A stretch of DNA of 64,000 nt from Desulfoluna limicola (GCF_021654575.1 NZ_AP024488.1:4611501-4675500); one strand, 5' to 3'; positions 35,997 through 45,228 are shown, numbered from the stretch's first letter. Numbers and translations are program-made. The notes: generated by a model from the sequence alone, not told the origin.

Positions 35997-36104
35997 TGCC
36001 TCCGGCGGCAAGGTGAGCCACCTTGAGAGCTGGTTGCCATCGAGCTTCGCCCCCCCGTTCCTCAGGGAAAATCACAATGGCGTTCGCTGCAGGAGCGTAG
36101 CGAC
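35997..36104. repeat. modular repeat, left arm (AAGGTG type)
   Basis: TGCCTCCGGCGGC, AAGGTGAGCCACCTT, then CGTTCCTCAGGGAAAATCACAATGGCG. A possible worn right tip (CACGGAGGC, about 36145-36153) sits at the ribosome site of the biotin carrier gene. Confidence 0.68.
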
Positions 36105-36156
36105 CCCATAACCAAAAACGAAGAACCAGGTACCTTTTTTGCTGCACGGAGGCCCC

Positions 36157-36681
36157 ATGGAATACCGATGCAATACAGGAGAGACGGAAACCACCCTCAT
36201 CTGCGCTATCCATAAGGACGGGTTCACCACCACAATTGACGAAACCGCCTACACCGTCTCGGCAACCCCGGTGAATGAAAAGCAACTCCACCTGTTTATC
36301 AACGGCAAAAGCCTCCTTGCCCACGTGGAGGAGATCGAGGGCGGAAAGCGCGTGACCATAGGCGGAGTCCCTGTGGAGGTCCTCGACGCCGACCGGATCC
36401 CCGACACCATCAGCACACAAGACGACATTCCCGGCGACGTCACCCCGCCCATGCCGTCGATGGTGGTGGCCGTCCTCGTCTCCTCCGGAGACCTTGTGGA
36501 CAAAGGAACTCCCCTTGTCACCGTCTCCGCCATGAAAATGGAGACCACACTGACTGCGCCCTTTGACGCCAAGGTTACAGCCATCAACACCACACCGGGC
36601 GACCAGGTAATGCCCGGTGAAATCCTTGTGGCCTTAGAGCCCATGGAGCCTGATGAAGAAAAGACGGGAACCGACGGATAA
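36157..36681 (+). CDS. biotin carboxyl carrier subunit of acyl-CoA carboxylase
   Basis: A 174-residue protein whose C-terminal half (about 95-165) is a biotinyl domain with the SAMKMETTLTAP modification motif (Lys of MKM). The N-terminal half is a small beta-rich domain like the BT domain that links carrier and carboxyltransferase in methylcrotonyl-CoA carboxylases. With the two preceding genes it makes a three-subunit acyl-CoA carboxylase; in most aerobic organisms carboxylase and carrier are fused. Start at 36157 after ACGGAGG. Confidence 0.88.
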   Translation: MEYRCNTGETETTLICAIHKDGFTTTIDETAYTVSATPVNEKQLHLFINGKSLLAHVEEIEGGKRVTIGGVPVEVLDADRIPDTISTQDDIPGDVTPPMPSMVVAVLVSSGDLVDKGTPLVTVSAMKMETTLTAPFDAKVTAINTTPGDQVMPGEILVALEPMEPDEEKTGTDG

Positions 36682-36686
36682 AAGCA

Positions 36687-37052
36687 TGCCTCCGGCGGCC
36701 AAGGGCTGCGCCCTTGGATCCCAGGTTCGCGAATGCTCCCGACCTTCGTTCCTCAGGTCGATCACATTCGCTGACGGGGTGCGCCCGTGGATAACTGCAT
36801 CAATGACATTCTCGGTATCGTCTTCCCTGGCTGTAATAGACGTGAGAATCGATGTATTGCTTTAGCTTAAGATGACACAACGCCCATCGTACAGCCGATT
36901 GACCGGGTATCCATGTGTGCGTTCCAACACCGGTTAGCATTCACGTTGACGATTGACTTTCATCGGAAAACTCCGGTGGCAAGATGAGCCATAATAAAAT
37001 CTGTTTGTCAAACTTTTCAAAAGTTTGGCCCCCGGCAGGGCCGCCGGAGGCA
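36687..37052. repeat. modular repeat unit before the enoyl-CoA hydratase gene
   Basis: The left arm has a CAAGGGCTGCGCCCTTG hairpin and GTTCCTCAGGTCGATCACATT. The right arm is the CTTTTCAAAAGTTTGGCC type with GCCGCCGGAGGCA tip. Two arm types in one unit. Confidence 0.75.
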
Positions 37053-37084
37053 CGTTTTTGGTTTTTCAATATAAGGAGATCATC

Positions 37085-37864
37085 ATGACAGACGCACCCC
37101 ATCTGCTTTACCAGGTCACGGATGCTGTGGCCCGTATTGCAATCAACCGCGAGGCCCAGAGAAATGCCTTGAGCCCAAAAGCGATCCGCCTGTTCCACGA
37201 GCACCTGGATGCTGCCGAGAGCGATACGTCAGTGAGGTGTGTTTTGCTCAGGGGGGCTGGCACGCGTGCCTTCTGCACCGGAGCGGACCTGGGCTCGGCC
37301 ATCAAAGCCGACGGGGACGCCCTGCCCACCGCGCGTTCCTACGCCCGGCTTCTTCACCGAATTTACACCTTCCCCAAGCCCACGGTAGCCATGGTTCAAG
37401 GGTATTGCCTGGCAGGGGGCATGGGGCTGATGCTTGCCTGTGACATGGTCCTGGCTGATGAAAAAAGCCGTTTCGGCACCCCCGAGGTCAATGTGGGCCT
37501 CTTTCCCATGATGATCGGCGCGCTGATCTTCCGGAACGTTCCCCGGAAACAAGCCATGGAGATGATCCTCACGGGCCGAATGATCGAGGCGCAGGAGGCG
37601 CTTTCCATGGGCCTTGTGACCGCTGTCCACCCCACAGAAGCCCTTCCCGGAGAAACCATGGCCCTTCTTTCCCTCCTTGCCGGCAAGAGCCCCATCGGCT
37701 TGCGCCTGGGGAAGGAGGCCTTTGCCGCCGTTGAAAATTTCCCATTCGACACAGCCGTAGATAGCCTCGCCGAAGCCCTCACCCGCGTCATCAACACACA
37801 AGACGCCGCTGAAGGGCTCAAAGCATTCATGGAAAAAAGGGCACCCGAATTTACGGGGACATAG
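37085..37864 (+). CDS. enoyl-CoA hydratase/isomerase family protein
   Basis: A 259-residue crotonase-fold protein. The oxyanion-hole loops are clear (AFCTGADLG and GYCLAGGMGLMLACD) and the second catalytic Glu lies in TPEVNVGLFP. The first catalytic Glu of standard hydratases (GGGCELA) is replaced, the motif reading GGMGLMLA. That suggests a specialised hydratase, perhaps acting on methylglutaconyl- or isohexenylglutaconyl-CoA, or another reaction. Position after the carboxylase genes fits hydration of its 3-methylglutaconyl-type product. AAGGAGA ribosome site. Confidence 0.87.
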   Translation: MTDAPHLLYQVTDAVARIAINREAQRNALSPKAIRLFHEHLDAAESDTSVRCVLLRGAGTRAFCTGADLGSAIKADGDALPTARSYARLLHRIYTFPKPTVAMVQGYCLAGGMGLMLACDMVLADEKSRFGTPEVNVGLFPMMIGALIFRNVPRKQAMEMILTGRMIEAQEALSMGLVTAVHPTEALPGETMALLSLLAGKSPIGLRLGKEAFAAVENFPFDTAVDSLAEALTRVINTQDAAEGLKAFMEKRAPEFTGT

Positions 37865-38123
37865 GGTCGCGAATGCTCCCGCCCCTCGTTCCTCGGGCCG
37901 ATCACATTCGCTGACGGGCTACGCCCGTGGCAAAAGCAATGCAGTTTGAGCCACGAAGCCGTATCCACAACATCTAAAATGCTTGTAAAACAATCTATAT
38001 AGTCTCCAGCATTGGAGGCGGGCGAAGCCCGCGGCGAACGCCGAAGCGCTTTGGCCCGAGGAACGAGGGACAAAGCGCTTCGGCAATCAGCTTTCGAGGT
38101 GGCTCACCTCGCCGCCGGAGGCA
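37865..38123. repeat. modular repeat unit (left tip lost)
   Basis: The left arm starts abruptly at the hydratase stop with GCGAATGCTCCCGCCCCTCG followed by TTCCTCGGGCCGATCACATTCGC; the right arm is GAGGTGGCTCACCTCGCCGC type with an almost perfect long hairpin (AAGCGCTTTG..CAAAGCGCTT) around 38045-38080. Confidence 0.75.
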
Positions 38124-38172
38124 AGGTTGTTTGCCTTTCCACCGCACACCTTCACACACACCAGGAGAGACC

Positions 38173-39993
38173 ATGCCACACGAACATGCCAGTGACAGAT
38201 TGATCATCGCCAACTGCAGCGGGTTTTTCGGGGATCGGTTTTCGGCCATGAAGGAGATGGTGGAAGGGGGTGAGATCCATGTGCTGACCGGGGATTACCT
38301 GGCGGAGCTGACCATGGCCATTCTCTTTAAGTCAAAGCGCAAGGATCCGTCCTTGGGGTATGCGGGGACCTTTTTAAAGCAGATGGAGCAGGTGATGGGG
38401 ACCTGCCTGGAGAAAGGGGTTCGTGTGGTGGCCAACGCAGGGGGATTGAACCCGAGGGGGCTTGCCACAGCCCTTGAGACACTGGCGGGTGAGTTGGGTC
38501 TTTCACCGTCCATTGCCTGCATCGAAGGGGACGACCTCATGCCGCACTTAGCTGAGCTTCAAAGTCGCGGGGAGACGTTTACCCATCTGGACCGGGGAAC
38601 GGCCCTTGCAGAAGGCGGGGTCTTTCCCATCACGGCCAACGCGTATCTGGGCGGGTGGGGCATTTGTGAAGCCCTTGGCAAGGGAGCAGACATTGTCGTC
38701 GGAGGGCGGTTGGCTGATGCGGCTCTGGTCTCGGGGCCCAGTGCCTGGCATTTCGGGTGGAGGCGGGATGACTGGGACGCTCTTGCAGGGGCGGTGGCCG
38801 CAGGGCATGTGGTTGAGTGCGGCACCCAGGCCACAGGGGGCAACTACTCCCATTTTGAGGAGGTCACCTCATGGAAAAACGTCGGGTTTCCCCTGGCCAT
38901 CATGGAGTCGGACGGGTCAGCCACCATTACCAAGCATGATGGTACGGGCGGGCTGGTCTCCGTGGGAACCGTGACGGCCCAGCTTCTTTATGAGATCGAG
39001 TCCCCGGCCTACCTGAGTCCGGACGTCACCGCCCGCTTCGACACCCTTGACCTTCACGAAGAGGGAAATAACCGGGTTCGAATCTCCGGATGCAAAGGAG
39101 CTCCTCCCCCCTTCACGGCCAAGGTGTGCATCAACACCATCGGGGGCTACCGAAACACCGTCTCAGTGCTGCTCACCGGACTTGACCTGGAAAAGAAGGC
39201 ACGCATTGTGGAAGAGATGCTCTTTGACAGCCTTGACGGGCGGGACGCTTTCGCTTCCGTTGAGACCCAACTGCTTCGTTCCGGCCACCCATCCCCCCAA
39301 CGCATGGAAGAGGCCATGAACCTTCTTCGCATCACGGTTCGGGACCCCAATGAAAAAAAAGTGGGACGCGCTTTCACTGCCAAGGTGGTGGAGCTTGCCC
39401 TCTCCTCCATTCCCGGCTTCAACCTCACTGCCCCTCCGGCTCCGGCCGTGCCCGATATCATCCACTGGCCGACCCTGGTGGACAAAACCAACCTCTGCGA
39501 AGTCGTCCACATGGGCGATCAGACCCTGCTCATGGACCCCATCGAAGGAAACGGTGCGGTCCCTCTGACACCGGACACCATCTCCTCACCCCCACCTGAA
39601 ATCGAAAACGCCGTCTCCCTTCCCTTCGGGCACCTCTTTGCCACACGCTCCGGCGACAAAGGCGGCAACGCCAACCTCGGCGTCTGGGCAAAAAACCAGG
39701 AAGCCTTCACCTTCTTGAAGGATACCCTGACCCCGGAGCGCCTCAAAAAACTCCTCCCGGACCTCGCCCCCTACCCCATCGACCGCTGGACGCTCCCCAA
39801 CCTCAACGCGGTCAACTTTTACATCCGGGGCCTCCTGGGCGATGGCGTCGCCGCCTCCTCCCGCATCGACGCCCAGGCCAAAACCCTCGGCGAATACCTC
39901 CGGTGCAAAATGATCGAGGTGCCGGTGTCGATTGCAACATCAAAGGGCAAAAAAAGCCTGCCTCCGGCGGCGAGGGTGGCGAAGCCACATTAG
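38173..39993 (+). CDS. AtuA family protein (acyclic terpene utilization)
   Basis: A 606-residue member of the AtuA family (DUF1446) with its C-terminal partner domain. The N-terminal part begins IIANCSGFFGDR and has NAGGLNPRGLA and GGRLADAALVSGPSAWHFGW; the C-terminal domain has the RSGDKGGNANLGVWAK motif. AtuA is required for citronellol/geraniol degradation in Pseudomonas, but its reaction is not established, and homologues occur beside acyl-CoA carboxylases. Start at 38173 after AGGAGAG. The last 15 or so codons and the TAG stop come from the repeat arm that begins at 39959, so the C-terminus (KSLPPAARVAKPH) is repeat-derived. Confidence 0.88.
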   Translation: MPHEHASDRLIIANCSGFFGDRFSAMKEMVEGGEIHVLTGDYLAELTMAILFKSKRKDPSLGYAGTFLKQMEQVMGTCLEKGVRVVANAGGLNPRGLATALETLAGELGLSPSIACIEGDDLMPHLAELQSRGETFTHLDRGTALAEGGVFPITANAYLGGWGICEALGKGADIVVGGRLADAALVSGPSAWHFGWRRDDWDALAGAVAAGHVVECGTQATGGNYSHFEEVTSWKNVGFPLAIMESDGSATITKHDGTGGLVSVGTVTAQLLYEIESPAYLSPDVTARFDTLDLHEEGNNRVRISGCKGAPPPFTAKVCINTIGGYRNTVSVLLTGLDLEKKARIVEEMLFDSLDGRDAFASVETQLLRSGHPSPQRMEEAMNLLRITVRDPNEKKVGRAFTAKVVELALSSIPGFNLTAPPAPAVPDIIHWPTLVDKTNLCEVVHMGDQTLLMDPIEGNGAVPLTPDTISSPPPEIENAVSLPFGHLFATRSGDKGGNANLGVWAKNQEAFTFLKDTLTPERLKKLLPDLAPYPIDRWTLPNLNAVNFYIRGLLGDGVAASSRIDAQAKTLGEYLRCKMIEVPVSIATSKGKKSLPPAARVAKPH

Positions 39994-40060
39994 GCAAAAA
40001 CACCTCGAAAGCGGGTTGCCATTGCGTTTCGCCCTTCGTCCCTCAGGGCAAATCGCAATG
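39959..40060. repeat. modular repeat left arm overlapping the AtuA gene
   Basis: TGCCTCCGGCGGC then GAGGGTGGCGAAGCCAC, CACCTCGAAAGCGGGTTGCC and a long hairpin (CATTGCGTTTCGCCC with GGGCAAATCGCAATG). It lies partly inside the coding region. The matching right arm lies beyond the TetR gene at 40938. Confidence 0.75.
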
Positions 40061-40272
40061 TCCCTCAATTACAAAAGAATTATATAAATAGTACGCTGAA
40101 GCTGTATTGCATTGGTAGGGTGCTTCATGGTTATTACCCGAACGTCAAAACATGAAAGGACCCCACGGCCCCTTTTGAAGGTCCATCGTCACCTTTTTAA
40201 TGAAATATGAAGGCCCTTTTGATATTCAAGGTTGATCAAACGAAATCAACACGGCAGCCTTTGGAGACGCCC

Positions 40273-40929
40273 ATGCAGGAAAGCTCGCAAACCACCCTCG
40301 AAAAACCCTCCGCCACACGACGCAAACGGGAAAAAGCCCACCGGGAGCGCACCATTTTAGATGCGGCCCTCACGCTCTTTGTGGAAAAGGGCTTTCACCA
40401 GACCAGCGCCAATGAAATTGCCAATGCCGCAGAAGTCTCCGTGGGCACCGTCTACTTCTACTTCAAAAACAAAGAGGCCCTGCTCATCCGTCTCACCCAG
40501 GACATCTCCTATGAGTTGCGCAAGCTGGTGGGCTCTGAATTCAGCAAATCCGACGGGTCCCTGAAGGGGTTCAGGCGAGCCGGAATCTCCTTTTTCAAAG
40601 ACTTCTGCATCCCCCACCCCGAAAAGGTGACCCTCCTCTTCCGGGAGGCGGTGGGCCACAGCACCGAGGTTGAAGAGGCCCGCAAAAAAGGGTTCACCCA
40701 GCTCACCGAAGATGTCCGCAAAGCCATCCTTTTCATGGCCGACAACATGAACCGCCCCTTGACCACCCCGGAGTCCGCGGAAGTCCTGGCCGTCAGCATC
40801 GTCGGCATATACGAGCGGGTGGCCTACAACTATCTCTTCTGGAAAGATGACGGTGCAGATATTCTCAAGGTGGGCGATGATGCCGTGACATTTCTTGTGG
40901 CGGGGGTGGAACGGTTTCTCAAACCTTAG
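40273..40929 (+). CDS. TetR/AcrR family transcriptional regulator
   Basis: A 218-residue TetR-type repressor. The N-terminal HTH (about residues 20-65: ILDAALTLFVEKGFHQTSAN, then VGTVYFYFKNKEAL) is canonical; the C-terminal ligand domain is of the size common in regulators of acyl-CoA degradation. As the last gene of the locus, on the same strand, it most likely represses it and is released by an acyl-CoA. The palindrome at 29886 is the candidate site. I chose the ATG at 40273 (GGAGA upstream) over one at 40207, which lacks a ribosome site. Confidence 0.9.
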   Translation: MQESSQTTLEKPSATRRKREKAHRERTILDAALTLFVEKGFHQTSANEIANAAEVSVGTVYFYFKNKEALLIRLTQDISYELRKLVGSEFSKSDGSLKGFRRAGISFFKDFCIPHPEKVTLLFREAVGHSTEVEEARKKGFTQLTEDVRKAILFMADNMNRPLTTPESAEVLAVSIVGIYERVAYNYLFWKDDGADILKVGDDAVTFLVAGVERFLKP

Positions 40930-40937
40930 CGGTTCTT

Positions 40938-41035
40938 TACGGGTCTAGCCCGTCAGCAAATGGGACACCCCGAGGAACGAGGATTGGAGCATTCGCAACC
41001 CGCATTCATCGTGGCTCACCTGGCCGCCGGAGGCA
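40938..41035. repeat. modular repeat right arm
   Basis: ACGGGTCTAGCCCGTCAGC, GAGGAACGAGGATTGGAGCA, GTGGCTCACCTG and a GCCGCCGGAGGCA tip. The short hairpin's partner strand is lost (CATTCATCGTGGCTCACC). Confidence 0.65.
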
Positions 41036-41053
41036 CTGGCTGAACAATCCGGA

Positions 41054-41431
41054 TCAGGGTATTTCAGAGCGTTGGGCCAACTCTTCATGAAGCCAGCCCG
41101 GGATGGGGGCTTTAAAGTAGGCTTGCACCACAGCATGGCCAATCTCGTGACGTAAAATGTTCAACTCGCACTCTCGGGGAATCACAATCAGGTTTTCCCG
41201 GGACGAATAAAACGCGGGTGCCTGGGTTGGCTCGCCGTAAATCCGGGCATACTCGTCTGCCACGGCCGCTCTGTCCGGAACAATCAGAACACGGTATTTT
41301 GTGTTGGCTGGAAATAACTGGAGTGTTTTGGAGACCTCACGTTCCACCATCACTGTGTTCACCCTCCATTCAGAAGAAGACGCACAGCCCATCAAGGTCA
41401 TCGCACACATAAAAATCATCAGGTATTTCAT
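41054..41431 (-). CDS. small lipoprotein with HExxH metalloprotease-like motif
   Basis: A 125-residue predicted lipoprotein: signal peptide with lipobox LMGC (Cys16), then a small domain with LRHEIGHAVVQAYF (H95-E96-x-x-H99) and a Glu-rich WLHEELAQ 16-20 residues later. The HExxH with a downstream Glu is the zinc site of gluzincin metallopeptidases, and this appears to be a minimal peptidase-MA-like domain. No known family name comes to mind. Its start ATG (41431) has an AGGAGTC site. Probably attached to the outer or inner membrane, facing the periplasm. Stands alone on the minus strand. Confidence 0.7.
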   Translation of the reverse strand: MKYLMIFMCAMTLMGCASSSEWRVNTVMVEREVSKTLQLFPANTKYRVLIVPDRAAVADEYARIYGEPTQAPAFYSSRENLIVIPRECELNILRHEIGHAVVQAYFKAPIPGWLHEELAQRSEIP

Positions 41432-42194
41432 AACCGACTCCTGTCTCTTAAAGGAACTATGGTGCGTCAGGTCGTAACCGCTCGCCTGGAAGAGAGAGTC
41501 TGAGCAAGGACCGATGCGTTAGTCCTTGGTGCGCCTTGAGTGTGACCTGGGGTGTTGCTTATTAGGTTTTGCACCTTCTGTTCCACTGTTGGAAAAAAAC
41601 AGGACTATATTTTCATGGGGAGGTATGGAGATGCGAAAGGCACCGAAACACCTTTAAAAAACATCATGTTAAGAGAAGCAAGAGGTTTTGCCGCTTCGCA
41701 ATGACAGGTGTACTGTTTATAGAAATTGAATTTTTGACGGCCACTATCGTGGATGAATACCTGATATTCACTATGGTGAATCATAGGGTTGTTCAGGATA
41801 TTGAACAAAAATACCGACGAAATAAAGGGGGCCTTGGAAGGCCAGCGTATACCCGGCAACATTGTACATGTGCAATTGCCGTATGAATCACATCGATTTA
41901 TCGAGATTAATCCAACGCCCAACCATCATGCATTGAACCGCAGGGTGAATATGTCGGATCATTCAGGTCTCCGGGTGGGTTTATTGAGGCATTCATGAAA
42001 ATGCGACAGGGTGACTTCAAACGAGGAGCCAACTCGAAAAAAAAGGGAGGGGATCTCATAAGCCCTGCTTCGGCTCACGGTAAGACCCGCCACCGAAGGT
42101 TGAACCACCCGCATACTCTGCAGCGACCTTTCAGGGAGCCTATGGACTCGCGTTTAAAGACAAGGCCCGCCGGCATCAGGCACCTGCGCAACGT
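41432..42194. other. 760-bp region with no recognised gene
   Basis: Frames here are short and do not look coding. A CTTCGCAATGACAGGTG stretch near 41693 resembles the very common 'cattgcgaagc' type of small dispersed repeat. No modular arm. Confidence 0.4.
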
Positions 42195-42234
42195 AAAAAG
42201 CCGTGACCAATCCCTTACGGATCAATCACGGCTT
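42195..42234 (-). terminator. probable terminator of the Dabb gene
   Basis: AAGCCGTGA with TCACGGCTT around a 19-nt loop; on the minus strand it is followed by TTTTT. Lies 37 bp beyond the Dabb stop. Confidence 0.65.
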
Positions 42235-42271
42235 CTTGTGTTCTGGGGTGAGCATCACGTCCGTTTTTTTG

Positions 42272-42574
42272 TTACACCTCGTAATCCACCACAACTCGAT
42301 CGGAGATAACCGAAAGGATGAACTTCACCACCTCCTGGTGGTCGGGATGCGCGGCGTAGGTGCCCAGGTCATCAACGCTGTTGTGGGTGGTGGTGAGCAC
42401 CACGTCGAAGGCGGCATCCGTGGGATTGAAGTTGAGGCCCACTTCGACGGTTTCAAGTTCGGCAATCATCGGAGGAAGCGCCTCGAGTCGGGCCTTCATC
42501 GTATTCATCGCATCGGCTTTTTCATCCGCGCTGAGCTCTTTTTTCAAACGAAACGCGACGATGTGCTTGATCAT
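42272..42574 (-). CDS. Dabb (stress-responsive alpha/beta barrel) family protein
   Basis: A 100-residue dimeric alpha+beta barrel protein: begins MIKHIVAFRLK, with the helix ADAMNTMKARLEAL, then VGLNFNPTDAAFDVVLTTTH and a C-terminal YAAHPDHQEVVKFI as in the Dabb family. Functions in this family vary (stress proteins, polyketide cyclases) and are usually unknown. The start at 42574 has AAGGAGA; an upstream ATG adding seven residues is less likely. Confidence 0.88.
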   Translation of the reverse strand: MIKHIVAFRLKKELSADEKADAMNTMKARLEALPPMIAELETVEVGLNFNPTDAAFDVVLTTTHNSVDDLGTYAAHPDHQEVVKFILSVISDRVVVDYEV

Positions 42575-43270
42575 CTGACTCTCCTTCGTTGGCATTCCGG
42601 AGCCGTTGCCCCGGTTGCGTGATTGGCCCCGCCCTCTGTTCAGGGAATTCGAGGCATAGGGTCTATGGTCTTCCCCCCAATCTGATGACAGATCACTTTA
42701 TGTATGGTCAAGGATTGTAGCAGTCACCAGACGCGCTGTCAGCTCATTTTCATGCCCGCCATTCCTTCAACACTCATCTTTTTCGGCTTGATTTCCAATA
42801 CACCCCATATCCTGAGCCGACTCACCCATCACGGAGTCGCCATTCACCAGCCCACCATATTGGGTTTCACATCCTATGCTTCCCTGCAGGTAGATATGAA
42901 CTGAAAATAACTACAACATATTTAAAGATAATTATAAAACTCAAACCTGACCAAATCCGTTCAGCCAACCAGACCACCTATTTAGGAATCACTTAAACTG
43001 ACTAGTTAGCTCAGACGTTTCAACCCACCGGCCCCGCCCGACCCGTTCCCTCCAAGATCACGCCCCAAAGCCACATTACCAGTACTCTCAACACACCATC
43101 CTAAACCCGACCAATGGAATCTGAGGCTCTGAATATTAATAATATATCTGTTAAAAATAGTTAATTATACCATAATTCATGGCCCGCAAATTTAGACAAA
43201 AAATTTGACATTCGAGGATGAAATATGCAACTGAAAGTTCATCTTTTTCTACAAACACTGGAGGTTTTTA
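42575..43270. other. AT-rich leader region before the dpp operon
   Basis: No gene seen. AT content rises strongly from 42900, with TTAATTATACCATAATTCA (about 43160), a near-palindrome, and TTGACA at 43205 without a well-placed -10. The promoter and control of the ABC importer must lie here. Confidence 0.45.
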
Positions 43271-44815
43271 ATGAATCGCAAATTCTCGTATAGTAGTTTG
43301 GCCAAAGGTGGCCTTATTGCTCTGCTGGCCTGCATGATCGCAGCACCCAGTGCCATGGCCCGCGAACCCAAGCACCCGGATACCCTCGTGGTTGCAACCA
43401 CCTACGACGCCAAGACCCTTGATCCCTATATGACCAACGACGTTGCATCTTCCAACGCCATGCGTCAGATCTATGAAACCCTGGTGACCATCGATGAAAA
43501 GGGTGACGTTGTCCCCTCCCTGGCCGAGAAAATCGACCGCATCGACGGAAAGACCTACCGCTTTACCCTGAAAAAAGGGGTTAAATTCCACAACGGTGAG
43601 CCCCTCACCTCTGACGATGCCCTCTACAGCCTCAAACGCGCCTTTGAAAAAGGGGCATCGGTTCGCCACATCATGGGCGTCATCGACCCCGCTGGGTTCA
43701 AAAAGATCGATGACCTCACCTTTGAAGTGAAGACCAAAGACGCCATGAGCTCCTTTCTGGCCGCCCTCACCCACTTCGGCGGCGGGGTTATCATCAACCA
43801 GAAGGCTGTGGAAGCAGCCGGCGATGACTACGGATTCAAGCCCGTGGGCACAGGCCCCTACAAACTCGCCGACTGGAAAAAAGGCGACCGCATGGAGCTG
43901 GTTCGCTTCGAAGGCTACCACGGCAAGAAGCCTGAGTTCCCCAAGATGGTTCTTCGCGTCATCCCCGAAGCCTCCAACCGCACCATCGAGCTGGAGAGCG
44001 GCGATGTCGATATCGCCTTTGAAATCTCCTCCCTCGACGTCTCCCGCGTAAAGGCCAACAAAAACCTGGAGCTCCAGACCCTGGTGGACAACTCCACCAC
44101 CTACCTGGGCTTCAACTGCAGCAAGGCGCCCTACGACAACGAAAAACTTCGCCAGGCCATCACCCTTGCCATCAACGTTCCTGCAAGCGTGAAAGCCGTT
44201 TTCCGTGGCAATGCTTACCCTGCCTTCGGCCCCATCGCTCCCAACGTCAAGTACTCCAACACCGACCTTGACGTACCCAAGGCAGACCTTGCCAAAGCGA
44301 AGAAACTCCTCGCCGAAGCAGGCTACCCCGATGGACTCACCACCACCCTCTGGACCAACTCCAAGAAGGTCCGCGTGGACATGGCCACCATCATCCAGGC
44401 CCAGCTCAAAAAGATCGGCGTCACCGTTAAAATCCAGGTTCTCGAGTGGGGCGCCTACCTCCAGGGCCTCAAGAACAACGAGCACCAGCTCTTCATCGTG
44501 GGCTGGACCTGCCAGACCCCCGACCCCGATATGGCTGTCTACCCCACCTTCCACTCCTCGCAGATCGGCGGCAACAACTTCGCTGCCTTCGGCGACCCCG
44601 AGGTGGACGCTCTCCTCGACAAAGCCCGCATCACCCCCGACGGCGCCGAGCGAAAGGCCATGTACTTCGAAATTCAGGACAAGCTTCGAGAAAAAGCGCC
44701 CTGGGTCTTCATCGCCAACAAAAAATTCGCCTTCGGCGTCCAGAACTACCTGGAGGGCTTCGTCCCCAGCCCCTACGGCTTCCACGCCCTCTATGACGTG
44801 AAAATGAAGAAGTAA
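43271..44815 (+). CDS. peptide ABC transporter, substrate-binding protein
   Basis: A family 5 (DppA/OppA-like) periplasmic binding protein of 514 residues. The signal peptide (1-31) has a basic start, hydrophobic LIALLACMIAAP and a cleavage site after AMA; no lipobox Cys at the right place, so soluble. Mature marks are the ETLVTIDEKGDVVPSLAEK and YRFTLKKGVKFHNGEPLTSDDA motifs and GTGPYKLADW. Ribosome site TGGAGG. First gene of a complete importer; together with peptidase T downstream it suggests use of short peptides as carbon and nitrogen source. Nickel or other ligands are possible for this family. Confidence 0.93.
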   Translation: MNRKFSYSSLAKGGLIALLACMIAAPSAMAREPKHPDTLVVATTYDAKTLDPYMTNDVASSNAMRQIYETLVTIDEKGDVVPSLAEKIDRIDGKTYRFTLKKGVKFHNGEPLTSDDALYSLKRAFEKGASVRHIMGVIDPAGFKKIDDLTFEVKTKDAMSSFLAALTHFGGGVIINQKAVEAAGDDYGFKPVGTGPYKLADWKKGDRMELVRFEGYHGKKPEFPKMVLRVIPEASNRTIELESGDVDIAFEISSLDVSRVKANKNLELQTLVDNSTTYLGFNCSKAPYDNEKLRQAITLAINVPASVKAVFRGNAYPAFGPIAPNVKYSNTDLDVPKADLAKAKKLLAEAGYPDGLTTTLWTNSKKVRVDMATIIQAQLKKIGVTVKIQVLEWGAYLQGLKNNEHQLFIVGWTCQTPDPDMAVYPTFHSSQIGGNNFAAFGDPEVDALLDKARITPDGAERKAMYFEIQDKLREKAPWVFIANKKFAFGVQNYLEGFVPSPYGFHALYDVKMKK

Positions 44816-44832
44816 AACCGCTGATAAAGCTT

Positions 44833-45228
44833 TGCCTCCGGCGGCGAGGTGAGCCACCTCGAAAGCTGGTTGCCGCAGCGCTTTGTTCCTCGTTCCTCGG
44901 AACAAAGCGCTGCGGCATTTATGGCGACGTAAATATCAGGTCACCACAAGTCCCTTAAGGCTGAGGATACGATGGTGGAACTTAAGCGGTGTGGATTTAC
45001 CCCGGTTGGATGTTTTATCAAGCAACCGACTTATGATGGTCACGACACAGTTTAGTTTACGTCACCGTACCCAGAGCCCTTTAAAACTAGTGACACCTTT
45101 GGCACCATCTCCAACCTTGGAGTCGGGCGCAGCCCGAGCCGAAGGCGAATGCGCTTTGACCTGAGGAACGAAGGGCAAAGCGCATTCGCAATATGCTTTC
45201 GAGGTGGCCCACCTCGCCGCCGGAGGCA
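44833..45228. repeat. modular repeat unit inside the dpp operon (A-B gap)
   Basis: A 396-bp unit with both arms of the GAGGTG type in inverted orientation: GAGGTGAGCCACCTCGAAAGC at left, GCTTTCGAGGTGGCCCACCTC at right, each with the long GTTCCTCG hairpin. A model copy for the TIR structure. Confidence 0.82.

Noticed and set aside
41605..41922. Minus-strand 105-codon frame
   Set aside because: Contains the translated common 'cattgcgaagc' type repeat and shows no coding signature.
43268..44905. Very long open frame antisense to the dppA gene
   Set aside because: It mirrors codon bias of the GC-rich sense gene, has no ribosome site or recognisable domain, and continues into a repeat arm.
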